Below the pieces are notes generated by a model. The model had not been told where the DNA came from, searched no databases, and saw only the letters and a list, made by a program, of their open reading frames with translations. From JBBATK01 sp044228285 (lineage in GTDB: Bacteria; Bacteroidota; Ignavibacteria; Kapaibacteriales; NICIL-2), in assembly GCA_044228285.1 (NCBI GenBank), contig JBGAVD010000003.1:434001-498000 (forward strand): a stretch of DNA of 64,000 nt. The letters are read 5' to 3'. The number at the start of each line of letters is the position of its first letter. Position 1 is the first letter of the stretch. Both the position numbers and the translations under genes were made by a program. Of the stretch, positions 25,566-34,026 are shown piece after piece.

Positions 25566-27758
25566 ATGTCCGTAATTGATTCACCGTATGCCCTCTGCTC
25601 TGCAGCAGCCTCAATTCTGCGAGAGCACAACATAGATGTTCTTGTTGCAGATCTCGTTGCCGTCGTTACTCCAATGAAGAGAAACGATGTTCATCAGCTA
25701 GAATTAGTATCCCAGCTCTTACAGAAGTACGGTTTAATCTCTCGTTGGACTGGAATTCAGACTCTGAATTCCAATAGCGCAACAACACAGGTGTATGTGC
25801 AGTTGAAGGATGGCGACATAGCTCGTCTCCTTCGAAGAGATACCACTACGGGAAGTTATACGATCTTTAGTATGCTCAATCAGAGTGAGCGAGTAGTTCC
25901 TCAACAAGAGATTCTGAGTGGTGTGGCAAACAAGGACGCTTTGCTCATTGAAGGTAGTATTCGCTCCGTGTTTGGTAGCTCGTATACAATAGCACAGGGA
26001 ACAACATCAGCACACGACGAAGACAAGCACAGACACCTAACAGCTCCGGAGCTTCTCCATAAACTCTGGGAGTTGATACGACACGAGAAGCGCGATATCG
26101 TTGTTGTTGTTATTTACTCCGTGATCATGGGATTGCTTTCCTTAGTCGTACCACTTGCATCACAATCGCTCATCAATGCAGTGTCACTGGGAGTGTACAG
26201 CTCTCAACTTGGTTTGCTCTGCTTAGGCGTTGGCTTAGGCTTGTTATTGTTGGGTGTCTTTCACGTCTTAGAACTCAGCGTGGTTGATGCATTACGTCGA
26301 CGCATCTTCATCCGAACAGCCTTTGAAGTTTCATTCAGACTTCCGCGCATTACCATGCGCGCACTTGATGGCGAGTATGCTCCAGAATTAGTAAACCGCT
26401 TCTTTGATGTAACCACAATCACAAAGTCGCTCAGCAAGTTCTTGCTTGACGGCGTAAGTGCTATACTGGTGGCACTCATGGGCTTGGTGCTTTTGGGTGT
26501 TTACCATCCACTGTTTCTGCTTTTCGATATTTTTCTCATCAGCTTCATTGTTGTACTCGTTTTCCTTTTAGGGCGCGGTGGACTCCGCACTTCTATTGAA
26601 GAGTCACGAAAGAAGTATGAAGTAGCGCACTGGTTGGAGGAGATTGCAAGGTGCTTACCCGCTTTTAAGCTCAACGCCAGTCCACATTTCTCGTATGAGC
26701 GTTTAAACAATATTGCGGAGCAGTATGTGCATGCACACCGCGCGCACTTTCTTGTCATCGCGCGTCAAGTCGCAGGTTCTGCTTTCTTCAGATCCGTTGC
26801 AACGGTTGGAGTGTTAGGCTTAGGCGGCATGCTTGTTATCAATCGCCAACTCACCCTCGGCCAACTGGTTGCTGCGGAACTTGTGGTCATAGCGCTTCTC
26901 GGTTCCATCGACAAGCTTATCACGCAGTTTGAAGATTTCTATGACCTTTTAACCGGCATCGACAAGCTGTCTTCTATCACAGACAGAGAGATGGAGCGAC
27001 TCGATAGTGATCGGACATCCATCCAATCTGGTGCCCTTGAAGTCGGTGTGCATCATTGCTCTTTTTCGTACACGCATGGTCAGCCCGTGTTGCGCGACGT
27101 TTCCCTGCACATTCCTGCGGCATCGCGCATCAGTCTTATTGGCGAAAACGGTTCAGGAAAGACAACCTTTGCAGAGTTACTGGCTGGCCTTCACCAAGCT
27201 GATCACGGAAGCTTTGAGATCAACGGTATAGATATACGACAGCTTTCATTGCATTCGCTACGCTCATCCATCAGCATTTTCTCTCGTGCGAACTACCTCT
27301 TTAACGGCACTCTTGAGGAGAACATCACTCTCGGTCGGAATTTCAGTTTCGATCAGTTCTTATGGGCAGTTTCGATGGCAGGTCTAAAGGAAGAAATACG
27401 CTTACTACCCGACGGTTTGCAGTTCCGTATTGTATCAGAAGGAACCAATCTGCCACACAGCCTTGTTCGTCGAATCGTACTAGCACGCTGCATAATTGGA
27501 GTACCAGGTTTGATTATTCTGGATGAAGGACTCGACGGAATAGAGCGCAGACTCAAGAACGAGATAGTTGATCGCTTGTATGCAGACCAACGGTGGAGCA
27601 TTCTTGATATCTCGCACGACGAGGAACTTCTACGTAGAGCAGATCTTGTATACACCTTGGAAGAAGGTAAGATCGTGGCAGTTGGTGAAGTGTCAAAAAT
27701 GTGTGCAGATACACAGTCGATGTTCTATCGATTGTTTCCAGATCTGCGGAGTCAATAA
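25566..27758 (+). CDS. ABC exporter ATPase/permease with degenerate ATPase motifs
   Basis: 730 residues: an N-terminal 160-residue soluble domain of unknown type (no C39 peptidase Cys/His pair is seen), membrane segments between about 178 and 445, and a C-terminal nucleotide-binding domain. Walker A is intact (GENGSGKTT, 526-534) and Walker B is LIILDEG (649-655), but the Q-loop Gln is replaced (IFSRANYLF, 571-579) and the LSGGQ signature reads NLPHSLVRR (628-636). The H-loop His is present (DISHDEE). With the HlyD and TolC genes it forms a type I secretion-like trio. Whether the domain hydrolyses ATP efficiently is open. Substrate unknown; no leader-peptide substrate gene is evident nearby. 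Confidence 0.8.
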   Translation: MSVIDSPYALCSAAASILREHNIDVLVADLVAVVTPMKRNDVHQLELVSQLLQKYGLISRWTGIQTLNSNSATTQVYVQLKDGDIARLLRRDTTTGSYTIFSMLNQSERVVPQQEILSGVANKDALLIEGSIRSVFGSSYTIAQGTTSAHDEDKHRHLTAPELLHKLWELIRHEKRDIVVVVIYSVIMGLLSLVVPLASQSLINAVSLGVYSSQLGLLCLGVGLGLLLLGVFHVLELSVVDALRRRIFIRTAFEVSFRLPRITMRALDGEYAPELVNRFFDVTTITKSLSKFLLDGVSAILVALMGLVLLGVYHPLFLLFDIFLISFIVVLVFLLGRGGLRTSIEESRKKYEVAHWLEEIARCLPAFKLNASPHFSYERLNNIAEQYVHAHRAHFLVIARQVAGSAFFRSVATVGVLGLGGMLVINRQLTLGQLVAAELVVIALLGSIDKLITQFEDFYDLLTGIDKLSSITDREMERLDSDRTSIQSGALEVGVHHCSFSYTHGQPVLRDVSLHIPAASRISLIGENGSGKTTFAELLAGLHQADHGSFEINGIDIRQLSLHSLRSSISIFSRANYLFNGTLEENITLGRNFSFDQFLWAVSMAGLKEEIRLLPDGLQFRIVSEGTNLPHSLVRRIVLARCIIGVPGLIILDEGLDGIERRLKNEIVDRLYADQRWSILDISHDEELLRRADLVYTLEEGKIVAVGEVSKMCADTQSMFYRLFPDLRSQ

Positions 27759-27809
27759 GCGTAAAGGTATCTCCTTCCATTTCTGCAATACCATCAGACT
27801 ATTCAATCT

Positions 27810-29057
27810 ATGCATCAACCTGAACAAGCTACTGAGTTAGAAACAAGCGCCAAGCGACTGTCGGTGTTATCATCGCTGCACTTGGTACAATCTCCACGCG
27901 TTGCCTTCCCTTTGGCACTCATCTCTGTGTGTGTGCTTGTCGTGATCATCCTGACACTCATTTGGGTTCCTTGGCAACAAACCGTTGCAGGTTCTGGTAC
28001 GGTAACCTCTTTTGTACCCTCTTCACGGGCGCAGACAGTTGAGTCTGCCATAAGCGGGCGCATCGTTCGCTGGTATGTTCATGAAGGTGCGATGGTCCGT
28101 GAAGGCGACACGATTGCCTTGTTGCAAGACATTAACGTCAACTTCATGGATCCAGGATTTATTGATCAGATGGAAACATCACGAGACAACATTCTGTTGG
28201 CACAGGATGCATCAATAGCCGCAGCACTCGAGCGAACGAATCAAGCAGTTCAAGCACTCGAAGCTTCGCGTGCCGCACTGGATGCTGCGAAAGCGGAGTT
28301 AGCGATTGCACACACGCGTTATGATCGAGCGAAGCGACTTTCAGACTCTGGGCTTGTTTCGCAGCGCGAGTTTGAATCTGCTTCAATAACACTCACGAAA
28401 GCAACGAACGATTCCCTTCGATTAACAGCCATGCTCAATTCGGCACGTCAGAACCTCCTTGCTGTACGCTCAGAGCAAGAGCGCGTGGAAAGTCAAGCTC
28501 GTGTCAGCATTGCAGAAGCAGAACTTCGATTGGGAAATGCAAAAGGCAGAAAGAGCGCGAGTGCAGTTCTTTCACCTTCGAATGGTCAAGTTACACGCAT
28601 TCTGAAAGCGGGCTCAGGTCAGACAGTGAAGGAGGGTGAGAAGCTTGCGACGATCGTGCCTTTCTCTTCAGACATCGCAGCGGAGATTTATGTGTCTGGC
28701 ATGGATGCGGCGCTAGTCGACATCAATCGTGAGGTAACCCTGCAGTTTGCGGGCTACCCGGCTTTCCAATTCTCCGGCTTTCCAAACATCAGCACAGGAA
28801 TCTTCCGAGGCAGAGTTGCTGCTGTTGATGCTGTTGATGATGGAAAAGGAAAGTTTCGCATCCTGGTTGTACCTGATACAACGCATGTACCATGGGCTCA
28901 ACGCCAATACCTACGTCAAGGTTCTGCAGTGACTGGTTGGGTACTATTAAATCAAGTATCTCTGGGATACGAAGTATGGCGTCAACTCAACGGATTTCCA
29001 CCGCAGTTCCCTGTTCAAGCGAAGTCGGACGCCAGCTATGAATCTGAAACAAAGTAA
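27810..29057 (+). CDS. HlyD-family periplasmic adaptor
   Basis: 415 residues: short cytoplasmic tail, one membrane anchor near 32-54 (LISVCVLVVIILTLIW), a lipoyl/barrel-sandwich hybrid domain split around a long coiled coil (about 115-235, heptads rich in Ala, Leu and Glu), and a C-terminal beta-barrel. GRIVRWYVHEGAMVREGDTI and GQVTRILKAGSGQTVKEGEK are the two half-lipoyl motifs. The family joins an inner-membrane exporter to a TolC channel. It lies 51 bases after the ABC gene, and its stop overlaps the start of the TolC gene (TAATG), so the three are one operon. Confidence 0.88.
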   Translation: MHQPEQATELETSAKRLSVLSSLHLVQSPRVAFPLALISVCVLVVIILTLIWVPWQQTVAGSGTVTSFVPSSRAQTVESAISGRIVRWYVHEGAMVREGDTIALLQDINVNFMDPGFIDQMETSRDNILLAQDASIAAALERTNQAVQALEASRAALDAAKAELAIAHTRYDRAKRLSDSGLVSQREFESASITLTKATNDSLRLTAMLNSARQNLLAVRSEQERVESQARVSIAEAELRLGNAKGRKSASAVLSPSNGQVTRILKAGSGQTVKEGEKLATIVPFSSDIAAEIYVSGMDAALVDINREVTLQFAGYPAFQFSGFPNISTGIFRGRVAAVDAVDDGKGKFRILVVPDTTHVPWAQRQYLRQGSAVTGWVLLNQVSLGYEVWRQLNGFPPQFPVQAKSDASYESETK

Positions 29058-30451
29058 TGACGATGCGAAAACTCTTTGCAATTCTCTTTGTACACGGTGT
29101 TCTTTGTCTATCGCTCCACGCGCAAGACACGCTGACGCTTTCTCGTTATCTGGAAACCATATCGAATACACATCCGCTTCTACGAGCTGCCCAGCTGGAG
29201 CTCGAAGTTGCCGATGCAGAGATTCTGCAGGCTCAAAGTTCCTTTGACCTCTTCCTTAAGGGAAAGGGTGAGTGGAAGCAATCTGAAGGCAAGACGAAAG
29301 TGCAATTTCTTGATGCCGGAGTAGAATATCCACTTGCCACCATGTTGGGTCCGAAATTGAGTACCAACATTCGCAGTGGCGACGGAACGCTTATCAATCC
29401 GGAGAACTCAACTTCAGGCGTTGCAGAGCTTGGCTTGGGGCTCAGTTTGCAATTGTGGCAAGGCGTGCAGACAGACTCACGTCGTACTTCACTGGAGAAG
29501 TCAAATCTTCGACCAGAGCTGGCGCGCATTACCATTGAGCAAGAGCGCAATGCACTGCTTCGCTTAGCAGCAACGCGATACTGGGACTGGGCTGAGTCTG
29601 CAGAGCAACTGCGAACCATGCGCGAGGTTGTGGGCTTGGCTGAGATCAGATTCAAACAGATGGTCGCAAGAGCAAAAGCAGGAGAGATTCCTCCTATCGA
29701 TACAATAGAAGCTCTTCAAGAGTTAGAGCGTAGAAGAGGTGACATGTTCCGATCAGAACGTCAAGCAGAGCAAGCGTCCATAGCAGCTCAAGCTCTCTTG
29801 TGGAACAATGGTACGCCTAGTTTGATGCAGTCTACTGTTCAGTTTCAATCATCAGTTCCCATGAGTCTGCCCCAACGTGAAGGACTAACTGATTCGCAGC
29901 GCGAGCTGGATCGGCAGTTAGCATTGCGACGTCGGCCCGAGGCACGACGTATAGAAGTGCAGCAGCAGTCTAGCAACCTCGATCTGCGATTAGCGCAAGA
30001 GATGAGCCGTCCCTTCATTGAAGCTCAGAGTCAGTACATACTCGGCACCCAGTCAACGGATCCCACAAGCACTTGGAAGCTAGGTCTCAACTTTTCTCAC
30101 CCACTCCTGGTTCGATCAGCAACTGCTCAGGAGCAATTAGCGTCGCTCTCCCTACAGCGTCTGCAGTTTCAACAACTCAACGCTACACGTCAGATCCAAG
30201 CTGACATCAACGACGCGCTCTCTGCTTTAGCCAAAGCTGAAGAGCGTATTGCAGCAGCGGAGCGTGAAGTGCAAGCCTCCAATTCTCTTCACCAGGCTGA
30301 ACTCAAACGATTCACCGCTGGCGAGTCCAGTCTACTCTTTGTTAACATTCGAGAACGTGCGCTCGCAGAGGCGAGAATTCGATTGATTAGCGCCAGAGCT
30401 GATCATTTTCGGGCTATGGCACTCTACCGTTGGGCCACCCTAAGCTGGTAA
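29057..30451 (+). CDS. TolC-family outer-membrane efflux protein
   Basis: 464 residues with a signal peptide (ending SLHAQD). The mature part has the duplicated helical pattern of TolC: LSRYLETISNTHPLLRAAQLE near the N-terminus (the conserved HP/NP-LL start of the first helix) and again LALRRRPEARRIEVQQQSSNLD (second repeat, seen over the RRPE turn). Long Ala/Glu/Arg-rich helices in between would form the periplasmic tunnel. The start codon overlaps the HlyD stop. Together with the ABC and HlyD genes it forms a tripartite export pathway from cytoplasm to outside. Confidence 0.88.
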   Translation: MTMRKLFAILFVHGVLCLSLHAQDTLTLSRYLETISNTHPLLRAAQLELEVADAEILQAQSSFDLFLKGKGEWKQSEGKTKVQFLDAGVEYPLATMLGPKLSTNIRSGDGTLINPENSTSGVAELGLGLSLQLWQGVQTDSRRTSLEKSNLRPELARITIEQERNALLRLAATRYWDWAESAEQLRTMREVVGLAEIRFKQMVARAKAGEIPPIDTIEALQELERRRGDMFRSERQAEQASIAAQALLWNNGTPSLMQSTVQFQSSVPMSLPQREGLTDSQRELDRQLALRRRPEARRIEVQQQSSNLDLRLAQEMSRPFIEAQSQYILGTQSTDPTSTWKLGLNFSHPLLVRSATAQEQLASLSLQRLQFQQLNATRQIQADINDALSALAKAEERIAAAEREVQASNSLHQAELKRFTAGESSLLFVNIRERALAEARIRLISARADHFRAMALYRWATLSW

Positions 30452-30550
30452 GTGACACTGTTTCAAGCTGCATGTACTGAGTCTATGATAGAGCCTAGCT
30501 CAAAGAGATGTGCGGGCAGAAGTTCTTTTTCTATAGTGACCTAACGAAAT

Positions 30551-30580
30551 GAGCCGAAAAATGAGAGAAATCGGCTCTTC
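30551..30580 (+). terminator. probable terminator of the export operon
   Basis: GAGCCGA (30551-30557) pairs with TCGGCTC (30571-30577), followed by TTCTTC. Located 100 bases after the TolC stop codon. Confidence 0.5.
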
Positions 30581-30642
30581 TTCACCCACCTTCATGGCAA
30601 CATTGTAGGCCTGCCATGGAAACCCCATTCATGCACATGGTT

Positions 30643-30670
30643 TCGCAAGAGCTTCGCTGCGATCTTTTTT
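30643..30670 (+). terminator. second hairpin with T-run in the same gap
   Basis: TCGC (30643-30646) pairs with GCGA (30659-30662) and AGC with GCT around a TTC loop, followed by six T's (30665-30670). Could be a back-up terminator. Confidence 0.4.
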
Positions 30671-30900
30671 CCAGAAAAAATGTCTCGTAACAGTGTTATT
30701 TTTATAGGCTCTATACTTTCTTGTGCTTTTTTTCCACACTCGACTGTAACGGAAACTTGCTTGCCTTGTTATTCTTTTTTAAGCTTCAGCGAGCCACTCA
30801 ATTTCTGAGTTTGATGCTGCGGTATAGTGGGGCAATATCCTAACCAAAGAACACACTTCGTATCTCAATCAACCTTTTTACCACACTTAAAGGACAGCAT
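30671..30900. other. gene-free stretch upstream of T9SS protein gene
   Basis: With the two hairpins before it, the gap from 30452 to 30900 is 449 bases and holds no credible ORF. The part nearest the gene is T-rich and ends in a ribosome binding site (AAAGGA) before ATG 30901. It presumably contains the promoter, but no consensus element is clear. Confidence 0.4.
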
Positions 30901-33138
30901 ATGCAGACAATGCGTACTCTTTCTTTGCTTCTTATCGCTTTCTTTGTGAGCTTGGGCTCTCAGAAAGCATTAGCAGCAGTTCCGAACCCGCCAACGGAAT
31001 TCAATACGGGTTATGTACAAATCTCGGGCACTGAGCTTTTCACAGTCAAGCTCATGTGGAACGGTTCAACGTCGGATGATACTTCGAAGAAGGCGTTAGG
31101 CTATCTCATTTACATGGCCGACACCGCTACAGAGGATGAGTCAATGTTCCGACTCATCGATACCGTTACCGAGCCATACTCAGGCAATACCTTTCGCTAT
31201 ATGCTCGAGCGTCTTGGCGCTGGCACCTACACCTTTTTCATTAGAGCATACAACAACTATGGTGTTAGTTCAAGAACCGCCATTAAAGTAGTGAAGTTGG
31301 TAGTCAAGAATACTTCTGCGTCATTGCGCTTTATTACTGAGCCTGGTAAAACCGTGAATCGCGGTGGAACCTATGTGTATGAGTCAAAAGCTGTCTGTAC
31401 CGACTCGAGCAAGAACTCCCACATTCGCTACAAAATCATCTCTGGTCCTGACGGCATGACCATTGATAGCATCACTGGCAGAATCACCTGGACAGCTCCA
31501 AACGTCAACAAAACGGTAACCGTAAAGATTCTTGCATACCTCGACAACGATGATTCCATTAAGGCAGACCAAAGCTGGACCATTACCGTTGGTGAAGGCA
31601 ACAACAACAATGAGGGTGAAGGCTGTGCTCTGTTCTTTGGCTCTGTAAAAGACACTAGTGGCAACGAAATGAACGGCACTGTAAAGATCTTCCGAATTGA
31701 CTCGAATGGTCGTTTGATGGATGGCGTTTACATGGTAAACGTTGTCAATGGTCGTTGGACACGTCGTCTCCCAGCTGGCACCTATGTACTTCGTACACAA
31801 GGTGAGAACTTTGAGTACGAGTATTATAACGATGCAAAAGAGCCTGCACAGGCAGAACGTTTCACCATCGAGTGTAACGACACAATCGAAGTCAATTTCG
31901 AAGTAACTCCTCTGCCTAAGGAACAGAAGTTTGTGTTCCAAGGTCGTATCACTGACAGCCAATCAAACAGTGGCCTGCAAGGAACTGTCTACTTCTACCC
32001 AATTGTCAACGGTGCACTTGGAACACCAATCGTAGTGAAGACCAACGCTGAAGGATACTACGAAGTAGCTCTATCCGGTCGTTATAACTACTATGCTAAG
32101 GCAATGTCTGGCGATGACTTCTTACCACTTTGGTTCGAGAACGCATCAAGCTCTACAACAGCAACAGTATTAGTGGCTGACGGCAACAAGAACAACATCA
32201 ACTTTGCTTTGCCACATCGTCAGAGCTACAACAATGGATTCTCCGGGCAGCTCATCGACTCAGCAGCCCATGGCGTACCAGGTCGCGTTGTTGCTTTCTT
32301 GATCGCTACCAAGAACAACGAAAAGTATCTACAAACCATCCGCTCAGTTGAAACAGATGCAAGTGGCAACTTTACGATCAACAACCTCACACCAGGCGAT
32401 TATGTGCTTCAAGGAGTACCTAATAGCCGACCATTCGTTCCAGGTTACTACCGTGCGAACGAGTACAGTGTGTTCAAATGGGCAAATGCTACCACTCTTA
32501 GCTTAGACTCTACCACTAAGACCAATGGTTTGGCTATCAAGCTTCGCGCAGGCGAAGGTCGTCGTGGTATCATCAAGCTCAAGGGTCGTGTAGATGGTGA
32601 TAAGCAAATCACCAAGGGTCAGGACAACCAGATCCAGAATGTCAATGCTCTTTCAGGTGCTTTGATTGTTGTTTTGGACAACAACAACGTCCCTGTTGAC
32701 TACGCATTCAGCGGTGCTGACGGAAGCTATGAAGTCAACGAATTGGCTCTTGGTTCAAACACGGTCATTGTGGATCGCCCAGGCTACACCTCTTCAACCC
32801 AGAACATGAACTTCAGTGGCAGCAGCTTTGTCGTTTCCAATGACGTAAAGCTCCAAGCTCTGGTTGCCAGCGTTTCTGAAGAAGCTATTTCAAACTCACT
32901 CATTAGTCCAAACCCTGCTTCCTCAAGCGTATCACTTAGCTTTGAGTCGGCTGGTGGACTGGCATCAATCAGCATCGTGAACAGCTTGGGTATGGAACTC
33001 AGTTCAGGCACCCAAAACCTCGTAAACGGTCAAAATACTGTGATTTTGGACGCTTCGCGTCTGGATGCTGGTACGTACTTCGTACGCATTAGCCAACAGC
33101 AAAAGGTATCCGTACTGAAGTTTAGCGTCATCCGCTAA
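30901..33138 (+). CDS. secreted multidomain protein with T9SS type A sorting domain
   Basis: 745 residues. Signal peptide at 1-26 (ending KALAA). Then a fibronectin-III-like domain (about 30-130), an Ig/cadherin-like domain (about 140-230, with ITGRITWTAPNVNKTV), and four carboxypeptidase-regulatory/CNA-B-like beta-sandwich repeats starting near 243, 346, 450 and 563 (each opens with FxGxVxD or a variant such as FQGRITDSQSNSGLQG and contains a GxY/GTYVL stretch). The last 80 residues are a T9SS sorting domain (ISPNPASSSVSLSFESAG to LKFSVIR). No enzymatic site. A surface or matrix protein built from stalk domains is likely. It has a good ribosome binding site and a strong terminator, suggesting solid expression. 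Confidence 0.82.
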   Translation: MQTMRTLSLLLIAFFVSLGSQKALAAVPNPPTEFNTGYVQISGTELFTVKLMWNGSTSDDTSKKALGYLIYMADTATEDESMFRLIDTVTEPYSGNTFRYMLERLGAGTYTFFIRAYNNYGVSSRTAIKVVKLVVKNTSASLRFITEPGKTVNRGGTYVYESKAVCTDSSKNSHIRYKIISGPDGMTIDSITGRITWTAPNVNKTVTVKILAYLDNDDSIKADQSWTITVGEGNNNNEGEGCALFFGSVKDTSGNEMNGTVKIFRIDSNGRLMDGVYMVNVVNGRWTRRLPAGTYVLRTQGENFEYEYYNDAKEPAQAERFTIECNDTIEVNFEVTPLPKEQKFVFQGRITDSQSNSGLQGTVYFYPIVNGALGTPIVVKTNAEGYYEVALSGRYNYYAKAMSGDDFLPLWFENASSSTTATVLVADGNKNNINFALPHRQSYNNGFSGQLIDSAAHGVPGRVVAFLIATKNNEKYLQTIRSVETDASGNFTINNLTPGDYVLQGVPNSRPFVPGYYRANEYSVFKWANATTLSLDSTTKTNGLAIKLRAGEGRRGIIKLKGRVDGDKQITKGQDNQIQNVNALSGALIVVLDNNNVPVDYAFSGADGSYEVNELALGSNTVIVDRPGYTSSTQNMNFSGSSFVVSNDVKLQALVASVSEEAISNSLISPNPASSSVSLSFESAGGLASISIVNSLGMELSSGTQNLVNGQNTVILDASRLDAGTYFVRISQQQKVSVLKFSVIR

Positions 33139-33154
33139 GCCCGGTAATTCTTGT

Positions 33155-33190
33155 AAAAGCCTGCATATCACGGATACGCAGGCTTTTTTA
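33155..33190 (+). terminator. intrinsic terminator of the 745-residue T9SS protein gene
   Basis: GCCTGC (33159-33164) pairs with GCAGGC (33178-33183), with inner TATC/GATA, followed by seven T/A bases beginning TTTTTT (33184 on). Confidence 0.85.
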
Positions 33191-33216
33191 TTTAGGGGAC
33201 TCAGCAATTTCACGCA

Positions 33217-33246
33217 TTGCTATCGAGCCAAAAAAGCGTAAATTTG
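33217..33246 (+). promoter_or_regulatory. Bacteroidota-type promoter (TTG-N19-TAAATTTG)
   Basis: TTG at 33217-33219, 19 bases, then TAAATTTG at 33239-33246, matching the -33/-7 consensus of Bacteroidota sigma-A. It lies 35 bases before the ATG at 33281 and probably drives the Tudor-like gene together with rpsU. Confidence 0.6.
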
Positions 33247-33280
33247 TAGTCCGAACATCCATAACCCCGAGAGGATTAGT

Positions 33281-33700
33281 ATGGCAGAAGCCGAAGAGAA
33301 GAAAGAAAAGAAGCGTACCCGTAAAGCCAAGTACATTACCATTTACTCGCCATTCCTCATGCGCGAAACAAAGCACGAGTTGATTGGTGAGCCAATGGAG
33401 CAGGAAACAGGCAGAACACAGTGGGCACGTTGCACGGTCAGCCATCACTCGCAACTCATTAATTTAGATGCGATTCAGGCTCAGCAAGACAAGAACAAGA
33501 CCTTTGACATTCGCATTTCGCGCGAAGACTCAAAGCAGTATTCACCGAAAAAGGTATTCGACGTCGGTGATGTGATTTACCACAAGATGTGGGACGATGT
33601 TGGCATCGTTCGTGCTAAGGAAGTTATGACCAACGGCGGAAACGCGATTGTTGTGTTGTTCGAGAAAGCCAAAGAAAAACGACTCGTTGAAAATTTGTAA
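33281..33700 (+). CDS. small conserved protein with Tudor/SH3-like C-terminal domain
   Basis: 139 residues with no signal peptide. The N-terminal 20 residues are Lys/Glu-rich; the middle is polar (RCTVSHHSQLINLDAI). The last 50 residues, KVFDVGDVIYHKMWDDVGIV followed by a strand and VVLFEKAKEKRLVENL, have the pattern of the Tudor/SH3-like domain found at the C-terminus of UvrD/PcrA and in CarD (family knowledge), which binds RNA polymerase. The gene lies 31 bases before rpsU, has a Bacteroidota-type promoter and a GAGAGGA ribosome binding site. A role around transcription or translation is an inference only. Confidence 0.6.
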   Translation: MAEAEEKKEKKRTRKAKYITIYSPFLMRETKHELIGEPMEQETGRTQWARCTVSHHSQLINLDAIQAQQDKNKTFDIRISREDSKQYSPKKVFDVGDVIYHKMWDDVGIVRAKEVMTNGGNAIVVLFEKAKEKRLVENL

Positions 33701-33731
33701 TTAATAGTATTCACTTCATCAAGGATTTTTT

Positions 33732-33926
33732 GTGATCGGTGTAACGATACAAGGAAACGAATCAATCGACCGCGCTCTGCGTCGTTTCAAGAAAAAATAT
33801 GAGCGTAGCGGTGTGCTTCGTGAATTCAAAGCCCGCGCATTCTTTGTGAAACCATCCGTCGATAAGCGTCTGGCTCACATGAAGGCAATCCGTCGTCAGC
33901 AACGCCTGCAGATGGAACTCGAGTAG
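33732..33926 (+). CDS. rpsU: 30S ribosomal protein bS21
   Basis: 64 residues, basic, with the bS21 pattern: IGVTIQGNESIDRALRRFKK, then SGVLREFKARAFFVKPSVDK and a basic C-terminal helix. The start is GTG at 33732 with AAGGA upstream. bS21 sits beside the anti-Shine-Dalgarno end of 16S rRNA in the small subunit. It follows the Tudor-like gene closely and is followed by an intrinsic terminator. In Bacteroidota, bS21 helps to occlude the anti-Shine-Dalgarno, yet several genes here have strong Shine-Dalgarno sequences. Confidence 0.95.
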   Translation: MIGVTIQGNESIDRALRRFKKKYERSGVLREFKARAFFVKPSVDKRLAHMKAIRRQQRLQMELE

Positions 33927-33972
33927 TCTCTACTCGTTGTCGGCATAGTTCTTGCAAGAAAGCAGTTTGTGC

Positions 33973-33992
33973 AGCAGCACGAGCTGCTTTTT
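33973..33992 (+). terminator. intrinsic terminator of rpsU
   Basis: AGCAGC (33973-33978), loop ACGA, GCTGCT (33983-33988), then T's to 33992. Confidence 0.75.
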
Positions 33993-34026
33993 GCGTTTTG
34001 AACCTTTGCAATGCGTTTGGATATCT

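Noticed and set aside
30901..33138. The 745-residue T9SS protein as the substrate of the upstream ABC/HlyD/TolC exporter
   Set aside because: It has a Sec signal peptide and a T9SS sorting domain, which point to a different route, and two hairpins separate the genes.
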